From: Rhizobium sp. 007 | GTDB taxonomy: Bacteria > Pseudomonadota > Alphaproteobacteria > Rhizobiales > Rhizobiaceae | Direction of reading: 5' to 3' | Assembly: GCF_015353075.1 (NCBI RefSeq) | Contig: NZ_CP064187.1 | Location: 3,678,501-3,742,500 of the forward strand | DNA: 64,000 nt | In this document: piece after piece, positions 58,079-64,000 of the stretch | Layout: every line of letters starts with the position of its first letter | Position numbering within the stretch: position 1 is the stretch's first letter | Program-made: the position numbers and the translations under genes | Notes under the pieces: model-generated | Database searches by the model: none | What the model was told of the DNA's origin: nothing | What the model saw: only the letters and a program-made list of their open reading frames with translations

Positions 58079-58972
58079 ATGCTGCCTTCGCGACGTTTTC
58101 TGCCGTCGATTTCATTGCTCGCCGCCTTCGAGGCCGTCGCCCGAACCGGCAGCGTGACAGCGGCAGCACGCGAACTCGACCTCACCCAGAGCGCCGTCAG
58201 CCGCCAGATCAAGGCGCTGGAAGTACAGCTTGGCGCTGAACTTTTTCTTCGCGAACGCCAGACGGTGCGCCTCACGCTTGCGGGCGACAGCTACGCCCGC
58301 GAGATCCGCGAAGCACTTCGCCGAATTTCCAGCGCATCGCTGAACCTGCGCGCTAATCCGCATGGCGGAACGCTGAACCTCGCCATCCTGCCGACCTTCG
58401 GCACCCGCTGGCTGGCACCACGCCTCGGCCGGTTCCTGGACCAGAATCCGGGCGTTACGATCAATCTCGTCACCCGGCTCTCCTCCTTCGATTTCCGGCT
58501 CGATTCGATCGACGCCGCTATTCACTTCGGCCATCCGCATTGGCCGGGACCGGAATTGACCTTTCTGATGTCCGAAAAGACGGTTGCTGCCTGCAGCCCC
58601 GCCTTCCTGAGGCAGCACGGCATCACCAAAGCTGAAGACCTGCTGGATATTCCCCTATTGCATCTGACGACCCGCCCTGACGCCTGGGAGCGGTGGTTTG
58701 CCGATAACGGCGTCGCCTTCCAAAACGTACACGGCATGCTGTTCGACCAGTTTGCGACGGCGGCACAGGCAGCGATCACCGGCCTCGGCGTCGCGCTGCT
58801 GCCGACATTTCTCATTCAGGACGAGCTGAAGCGCGGTGATCTTGTCGCGGCGATCGGCCGGGAAGTGGAAAGCAGCGAAAGCTATTATCTCGCCTGTCCT
58901 CCCGAGCGGGCCGACTATGCGCCGCTTTCAGCCTTTCGCGGCTGGATCACCGCAGAAGCCAAAGCGGGATGA
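58079..58972 (+). CDS. LysR-family transcriptional regulator (GcvA-like)
   Basis: 297 aa. N-terminal winged HTH (LAAFEAVARTGSVTAAARELDLTQSAVSRQIKALE) and a LysR effector domain (GTLNLAILPTFGTRWLAPRLG). The subgroup is that of GcvA. It is divergent from the small ORF and amaA, so it is the likely regulator of the pipecolate pathway, with a lysine-derived inducer inferred. Start at 58079 lies close to the conserved PSISLLAAFEA. Confidence 0.87.
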   Translation: MLPSRRFLPSISLLAAFEAVARTGSVTAAARELDLTQSAVSRQIKALEVQLGAELFLRERQTVRLTLAGDSYAREIREALRRISSASLNLRANPHGGTLNLAILPTFGTRWLAPRLGRFLDQNPGVTINLVTRLSSFDFRLDSIDAAIHFGHPHWPGPELTFLMSEKTVAACSPAFLRQHGITKAEDLLDIPLLHLTTRPDAWERWFADNGVAFQNVHGMLFDQFATAAQAAITGLGVALLPTFLIQDELKRGDLVAAIGREVESSESYYLACPPERADYAPLSAFRGWITAEAKAG

Positions 58973-59044
58973 CGGAACGGCTTGCATCGCAAGAGCGCTT
59001 TCGAGCATTATGCGCCCAATCAGAATATTTCGCAGGAAACTCCC

Positions 59045-59281
59045 ATGAAACCCATTTTCGTCCAGCTCCAATGCGCGCCCGGCAAGACCTACGAGGTTGC
59101 CGACGCGATCTACCAGACCGAACGCGTTTCGGAGCTTTATTCGACGAGCGGCGATTACGACCTGCTTCTCAAGGTCTATATCGAGGAGGGTCAGGACATC
59201 GGCAAGTTCATCAACGACAACATCGCCAATATCCCCGGCATTGTTCGCTCGCTGACGACGCTGACCTTCAAGGCCTTCTGA
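59045..59281 (+). CDS. Stand-alone RAM (Lrp/AsnC ligand-binding) domain protein
   Basis: 78 aa: KPIFVQLQCAPGKTYEVADA, STSGDYDLLLKVYI and TLTFKAF, the complete beta-alpha-beta RAM domain without the DNA-binding half of Lrp. Such SraM-like proteins can bind amino acids and form oligomers; function in rhizobia not known. It follows the LysR gene by 72 bp, with an own RBS (CAGGAAA). Confidence 0.85.
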   Translation: MKPIFVQLQCAPGKTYEVADAIYQTERVSELYSTSGDYDLLLKVYIEEGQDIGKFINDNIANIPGIVRSLTTLTFKAF

Positions 59282-59401
59282 CAGATACGATTAACCTTCT
59301 TCCGCGACAATCGATCCGCCGGTCTCCCCGTAAACCCCGCTTTAACTCCATCCATTATCTGGTCAAAGCCGAGTTGCGGCCATGTGGCCGGTAGGTGAAC
59401 G

Positions 59402-60568
59402 ATGTCAGCAGTGGAAACAGAGACAGTCCCATCGGTGCCGCAGTCAGCTGCTGCACCACTGATCGTGCATGTCGTACGCCAATTTCTGCCCAATCGCGGC
59501 GGACTCGAAGATGTTGTCGCCAACCTTGCCTACCAGACGATCAAACACGGCTACCGCGTCCGCGTCATAACGCTCGATTCGCTCTTCACGTCGCGGGACA
59601 ACAAACTGGCCGCCCATGAGACGATCGACGGTATCGAGGTCGTCCGCATCCCCTGGTCGGGCAGCCAGCGCTATCCGATTGCACCGCAAGTCTTTCGCCA
59701 CCTGGGGGACGCCGCCGTCATTCACGTGCACGCGATCGACTTCTTCTTCGATGCATTGGCCCTGGGACGCTTCCTGCACGGAAAGCCGATGATCGTGACC
59801 ACCCATGGCGGCTTCTTCCACACTCGAAAATACGCCACGATCAAGAAGCTTTGGTTCCAGACCCTGACACGCATGTCGGCAAGGGCGTACAAACGCATCG
59901 TCGGCTGCAGCGTCTCCGATCTGGAACAGTTTCGCAAAATCTCGCCAAGAACGAGCATCCTGATCGAGAACGGCGTGGACATCGGCAAATTCGCCGACAG
60001 CGCATCGCAAAAGCCACGACGCCGCATCATCACCATCGGCCGCTTTTCCCTCAACAAGCGGCTGGATCACCTGCTGGATGTCATGGCAATCCTGAAAGCA
60101 CGCAATCTTGAATGGCACCTCGACATCGTCGGCTCTGAATCCGACCTCAAGGAAGCAGACGTGCGGCGAGAAATCCAGGCACGCGCGCTCGACACGACCG
60201 TGACGCTGACTGTTTCACCGGACAACGATTCGATCGCCCGCCTCATTCGCAGCGCGTCGCTTTTCGCTTCCGCCTCTGAATATGAAGGCTTCGGCCTCGT
60301 CGCCCTCGAAGCCATGAGTGCTGGCCTTGTGCCGGTACTCAACGGAAATGCGGCCTATTGCGGTCTGGCCGCAAAACACCCGTTGCTACGCCTTGCCGAC
60401 TTTTCCGATCCGCAAGCCGCGGCTGATACCTTGGAGTCGGCTCACCTTGCGCTTCCAATTGATCCGGCAGGCATTCGCCTAACACTGATGCAGGAAGCCG
60501 GCCGGTATTCGTGGCAAACGGTGGCGGGACGCTATTTCAGCGTCTACGACTCGGTCCTAAGCGACTGA
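59402..60568 (+). CDS. Glycosyltransferase family 4
   Basis: 388 aa. GT-B fold: HVVRQFLPNRGGLEDVVANLA (acceptor side), TTHGGFFHTRK, the donor-domain IGRFSLNKRLD and the EX7E motif in SEYEGFGLVALEAM. Transfers a sugar from a nucleotide donor to a polysaccharide or lipid intermediate. First gene of the polysaccharide cluster at the window end. Overlaps the convergent GT2 gene by 25 bp. Confidence 0.86.
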   Translation: MSAVETETVPSVPQSAAAPLIVHVVRQFLPNRGGLEDVVANLAYQTIKHGYRVRVITLDSLFTSRDNKLAAHETIDGIEVVRIPWSGSQRYPIAPQVFRHLGDAAVIHVHAIDFFFDALALGRFLHGKPMIVTTHGGFFHTRKYATIKKLWFQTLTRMSARAYKRIVGCSVSDLEQFRKISPRTSILIENGVDIGKFADSASQKPRRRIITIGRFSLNKRLDHLLDVMAILKARNLEWHLDIVGSESDLKEADVRREIQARALDTTVTLTVSPDNDSIARLIRSASLFASASEYEGFGLVALEAMSAGLVPVLNGNAAYCGLAAKHPLLRLADFSDPQAAADTLESAHLALPIDPAGIRLTLMQEAGRYSWQTVAGRYFSVYDSVLSD

Positions 60569-61422
60569 TCAACGCCGTTCCATTTCGGCCAAGCCTTGTA
60601 CCCTTCGACGATCCCTTTGAGCCATGCTCGCTTGAATGCCGCTTCATCCGCATTAAAGCGGAAGCGCGCAACAAGCCAGCCGATCGCCGGGCGTGCAATT
60701 CTGTAGGTCACGTACGGCAAGGAAAAATCGTGCTTGCGCAGCAGCGCACCGAAACCGCGGCCATATTTTCGAGCGCGTTCGATCTGCTGAGTACCGATCA
60801 CGCTCACAACCTGATCGTGATGGACGATGAGTTCCGGGAAGTACATGAGTTTTTGGCCGGCACCAACGAAGCGCAGCAGGAGATCGGCCTCCTCTCCGCT
60901 TTGAAACGGCGACGCCGATCCAACGCCCAGATTCTCGTCGAAGCCGCCGATTGCACAAAGCGTTTCACGACGAACGAAGATGCCGTTCGAATTGCCGCAG
61001 CGAAGATAAGTCCGGCGGGATATCTCTACGCTGCGATCACCCGTCGGGCTAACGGAAGGCTTGCCATCCGCATCAAGCGTTCGTCCCGTTACGATCGAAA
61101 GCGCGGGATTTTCTCGAAAGAGCCGCGCGGCGATTTCCAAGGTAGCGGGCTCGTACCAGCAGTCGTCGTCCGGAAAGCACACATAGGTTCCCGATGCTTT
61201 CGCAATTCCGTTATTGCGCGCATGCGAAAGCCCGCGCCCCGAGCGTAGATGGTGAACGGGAAAGGAGGAAGCGAAGCGTTCCACCAGATCGAATAGCCGG
61301 TCATCTTCATTCTGATCAACCAGAATGATTTCAAAGGTCCTCAGCGTCTGCCTTGCCAAGGATCCAAAGAGACGCTCGAGTTGATCGAAACGATCAACGG
61401 TACAGACGATGAGGCTGAACAA
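60544..61422 (-). CDS. Glycosyltransferase family 2
   Basis: 292 aa, GT-A fold: FSLIVCTVDRFDQLERLFGSLARQ at the start, DQNEDDR, the metal-binding FPDDDCWY (DxD) and GGFDENLGVGSASPFQSGEEADLLLR. No membrane helices, so probably a cytoplasmic peripheral enzyme. It is the only gene of the cluster on the minus strand, facing the flippase gene away (161 bp between starts). Confidence 0.86.
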   Translation of the reverse strand: MFSLIVCTVDRFDQLERLFGSLARQTLRTFEIILVDQNEDDRLFDLVERFASSFPVHHLRSGRGLSHARNNGIAKASGTYVCFPDDDCWYEPATLEIAARLFRENPALSIVTGRTLDADGKPSVSPTGDRSVEISRRTYLRCGNSNGIFVRRETLCAIGGFDENLGVGSASPFQSGEEADLLLRFVGAGQKLMYFPELIVHHDQVVSVIGTQQIERARKYGRGFGALLRKHDFSLPYVTYRIARPAIGWLVARFRFNADEAAFKRAWLKGIVEGYKAWPKWNGVDQSLRTES

Positions 61423-61582
61423 TCGATACCCCTGAAGGCAGAACCCGGCAAATTGCGGTGATTTTCATACCGACCACCGGTGCGACGTTTAACTGGACTT
61501 TAAGCGGCAAATATTAAGGTATCTGAAATAGACACTTCACAATGCGCTGTGGTCTCCGGGAAAAGGAAAAGCGGTAGTATTC

Positions 61583-63097
61583 ATGGCGAAGAGCATAATG
61601 GCAAACTCGGCGCTCAATGCGGCAGCAGGCCTGACCCTGCTTGCGACGGGTTTTGCATGTTCGATCATTGCCGCGCGGCTGCTCGGCCCGGAAGCAAACG
61701 GGATTATCGCATTTTCCCTGTGGCTGGTAACGACCGGAGCGCTTGTCGCCGAACTCGGCACTGGCGTCATGCTTCTGCGCATCCTGCCGCAACTGCGGGC
61801 TAAGGGCAGATCCTACGAAGAACGCCGTAGCTTTGCCGCCTATCTCGTACGGCCAACGATCGTTGCGTCGCTGATAGTGCTCGCCGTTTATTCCCTGGTC
61901 TATTTCGAAGCCGAGCAGCTTCATTGGGCCGTCGGCGCCCCGGCCGTGATTGTCATCACCGGCGTCCTCTTCCTTTTCCAGTCGATCGGCGCTTACACGA
62001 AGAACTATCTCATCGGGGAACAGAATCTCGCGCCTTATTTTCTGCTGACGATCGCAAGCTCCGTCGTACAGGTCGTCATCGTGCTTGCAGGTGCGCTGCT
62101 GTACGGCGTTAGCGGTGCCTTGGCCGGTTATGCAGCCGGTCAGTTCCTGATGTTCCTCTTTACGCTCAGGATTGCCTCGGTGCGCGCAAGCTCGTGTGGT
62201 ATCGGCGTGGGTTATCTTGCGAGCTCTTCGTTCATTCTGTCCTTGGAATACGCGAATACATCGATCTTCCTAAATCGCATCGAGCTTTTCTTCCTGCAGA
62301 AGGATTGGGGCGTGGAGGCTGTCGGCTATTATGCCGTCGGCTTGTCGCTGGCCAATCTCGCGCTGCAGCTTCCCGTCCAACTGAGCGGTAGCCTTATTCC
62401 CTATTATTCGGAAAAAATTCATTCCAGTCCCAACGGCAAACTCCCTGCAAGCATTTTTGAAGGCGTCGTTCGAAGCATTGCATACATCACGCTGCCAATG
62501 AGCTTCGGCCTTGCCGCTATCGCCAAGCCGCTCGTCGTTGCAATCTTCGGCCAGCCTTTCGCGCCGGCGGGCGGTACAGTCGCCATCTTGGCGCTGACGG
62601 CCATACCTTACGTCTTCACGCAGATTTGCACGCAATATCTGTATTCCGTCGATCGAATTCGCGAACGCCTGATGATCGGAGGCATAGCCAGCCTCGTACT
62701 CGCTGTGGGCTGTTTTGCCGCCGTGCCCTGGTACGGCGGAGAAGGTGCCGCGGCAATCCGTTTTCTGGCATTTACGGTCATGTGCATGTTGATGGTCGCG
62801 CGGATCGACCTCGACGGCTCGATCTACCAAATGTCGATCCCGATTCTCCGCATCGCCGCTGCCGCGGCCCTTTGCGGGGCGACAGCGTATGGAGCGATCC
62901 ATTTTGTTCCAGGAATTGGCGGGCTTGTTGTTGCGGTTATCACAGCAGCAGGCGCCTATGGGATCGCCCTACGCCTGCTGAACGCCGTTCCGGCTGCTGA
63001 TATTGCGGTGATGGAACAGATCGTCAATCGCCTGCCGAAGCTGGCGCATCCATTAGCATTTCATGCGCTGGCGCTGCTCACTCCGCGCAGAATATGA
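61583..63097 (+). CDS. Polysaccharide/lipopolysaccharide flippase (Wzx/MOP family)
   Basis: 504 aa with about twelve to fourteen helices over the whole length. N-terminus NSALNAAAGLTLLATGFACSIIAARLLGPEANGII is typical of oligosaccharide flippases. It would move lipid-linked repeat units across the inner membrane. An alternative ATG at 61598 is 5 codons further in. The start of a hydrolase gene follows after 12 bp. Confidence 0.85.
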   Translation: MAKSIMANSALNAAAGLTLLATGFACSIIAARLLGPEANGIIAFSLWLVTTGALVAELGTGVMLLRILPQLRAKGRSYEERRSFAAYLVRPTIVASLIVLAVYSLVYFEAEQLHWAVGAPAVIVITGVLFLFQSIGAYTKNYLIGEQNLAPYFLLTIASSVVQVVIVLAGALLYGVSGALAGYAAGQFLMFLFTLRIASVRASSCGIGVGYLASSSFILSLEYANTSIFLNRIELFFLQKDWGVEAVGYYAVGLSLANLALQLPVQLSGSLIPYYSEKIHSSPNGKLPASIFEGVVRSIAYITLPMSFGLAAIAKPLVVAIFGQPFAPAGGTVAILALTAIPYVFTQICTQYLYSVDRIRERLMIGGIASLVLAVGCFAAVPWYGGEGAAAIRFLAFTVMCMLMVARIDLDGSIYQMSIPILRIAAAAALCGATAYGAIHFVPGIGGLVVAVITAAGAYGIALRLLNAVPAADIAVMEQIVNRLPKLAHPLAFHALALLTPRRI

Positions 63098-63109
63098 CGA
63101 GGAATGAAA

Positions 63110-64000
63110 ATGAGCACGGGGCTGGATACCAACAAAAGCAAGACAACGCAAAAAGCTGCCGCAGCAGCCGAGCCGGTGACATTTGCCGGCACAATCGGCC
63201 TTTACGCACCTGCCAGTCAAGCCGCGCGCAAATCCACGGCCGTTCTCTTTGTCAGCCCCTGGGGATTTGAGGAAATGTGCACCCGCAAGTTCTTCCGTAT
63301 CCTGGCGGAAGAACTTGCCGAAGCGGGTGTGGCAAGCCTGCGCTTCGACTACGCAGGAACCGGCGACGCGCTGGAGGTAACGGACCATAGCCGCGGCCTA
63401 GCCGTCTGGCTCGAAACGGCGGAGCAGGCTGCAGCGCAGCTGAAATCGCTTTCCGGCTGTGACAACATCATACTTGTGAGCCAGAGTCTCGGCAGCACGA
63501 TCGCTGTCGATCTGGCGCAAAGGCTCGGTGGTGTCGAGGGCATTGCATTGATGGCGCCCGCAATCTCCGGCCGGCTCTATCTGCGTGAACTCTCCGTTTG
63601 GTCGAAGATGATCGACGACGGAATGGGCGTTGCCGAAAGCCAGCGCGAAACACAGGGCGTATGGATCGCCGGCCTTCGTATGTCGGACGAAATCGCCGCG
63701 GAAGTTCGCAAAATCAACCTCATGAAGCTTTCGAAGCTCGACGCAAAAAACTGCTTGGTGCTGACGCGCCCGAACCGTTCGGCCGACGAAGATTTTGCCG
63801 CCCATGTCAAAGACCTGCATCCGGCCACGCGGGAAGCTGTCTATCGCGGCTATGACGAACTCGTCTTCAACCCGACGATCGCAACGATGCCGGTAGAGAC
63901 CGGCAATCACATCGTCGAATGGGTGAAATCGATTTCCGGTTCTCAGAGAGGGACATCAACGCGAAGGCAACGCCCGACCGTGGCACCGCTTTCAACCGCC
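63110..64000 (+). CDS. Alpha/beta hydrolase, truncated by the window end
   Basis: At least 297 residues with no stop before the edge. VLFVSPWGFEEMCTRKFFR, LRFDYAGTGD (oxyanion side) and the nucleophile elbow SQSLGS (Ser126) mark an alpha/beta-hydrolase of the serine aminopeptidase type; the elbow is SxSxG rather than GxSxG. The His in ETGNHIVEWVKS would complete the triad. Low-complexity start (KAAAAAEP). Possibly an acyl esterase for the polysaccharide. GAGGA RBS 7 nt before the ATG at 63110. Confidence 0.78.
   Translation, partial: MSTGLDTNKSKTTQKAAAAAEPVTFAGTIGLYAPASQAARKSTAVLFVSPWGFEEMCTRKFFRILAEELAEAGVASLRFDYAGTGDALEVTDHSRGLAVWLETAEQAAAQLKSLSGCDNIILVSQSLGSTIAVDLAQRLGGVEGIALMAPAISGRLYLRELSVWSKMIDDGMGVAESQRETQGVWIAGLRMSDEIAAEVRKINLMKLSKLDAKNCLVLTRPNRSADEDFAAHVKDLHPATREAVYRGYDELVFNPTIATMPVETGNHIVEWVKSISGSQRGTSTRRQRPTVAPLSTA

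Overview
The window is chromosomal DNA of an alphaproteobacterium of the Rhizobium group. This rests on protein families and gene order recognised from memory (ialB-type protein, DUF2794, DUF2585, ccmABCDG, ffh-rpsP-rimM-trmD-rplS, xthA-lolA-ftsK-amtB-glnK), high GC with strong GC3 codon use, and GTG/TTG starts. No database search was run. Most of it is well-packed core genome; there is one tRNA gene and no rRNA or CRISPR array.

Layout. 0.1-8.8 kb: IalB-family secreted protein, DUF1232 protein, pterin dehydratase, a low-molecular-weight tyrosine phosphatase with a probable frameshift, thpR, the divergent pair tesA-like esterase / ybbA-ybbP ABC exporter, a Bax-inhibitor-1 protein, a GNAT enzyme and DUF2794. 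9-21 kb: DUF1223 protein, acnA, the cytochrome c maturation operon ccmABCDG, and an opposing run dapF-mtaB-ftsY-yciB-DUF2585. 21-28.3 kb: a divergent EF-G paralogue, ffh, chorismate mutase, rpsP, rimM, trmD, rplS. 28.4-36 kb: amino-acid ABC transporter parts, leuC, SixA-like phosphatase, aldo/keto reductase, L,D-transpeptidase, an OmpR-type response regulator followed by a cNMP-binding protein, exonuclease III, LolA. 37-46.6 kb: ftsK, the nitrogen-regulated glnK-amtB operon with a sigma-54-type promoter, tesB, a ubiquinone-type hydroxylase, Trm112, LON-domain protein, CnoX-like thioredoxin, prolyl-tRNA deacylase.

The accessory segment is 46.9-48.4 kb. A tRNA-Gly gene is followed by decayed IS481-like and IS66-like transposase ends and an exported intradiol dioxygenase. 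It closes with an imperfect copy of the tRNA 3' half, from the anticodon to the T arm. This looks like a small, decayed tRNA-borne island whose integrase has been lost.

48.6-64 kb: a glycoamylase-like protein, a ferric-iron ABC transporter (fbpABC type) with an Irr-box-like palindrome upstream, an Ldh-family dehydrogenase, an L-pipecolate oxidase / aminoadipate-semialdehyde dehydrogenase pair (lysine catabolism) with a divergent LysR regulator, a stand-alone RAM-domain protein, and the start of a surface-polysaccharide cluster (GT4, GT2, flippase, truncated alpha/beta hydrolase).

The observations most worth a second look are: the tRNA-Gly mini-island; two oppositely oriented copies of a dispersed palindromic repeat carried in frame inside ftsY; the frameshift in the phosphatase gene; the EF-G paralogue that lacks several G-domain hallmarks; a perfect 20-bp palindrome between tesB and the ubiquinone hydroxylase; and candidate small ORFs and leader hairpins upstream of leuC, ffh and the pipecolate oxidase gene.
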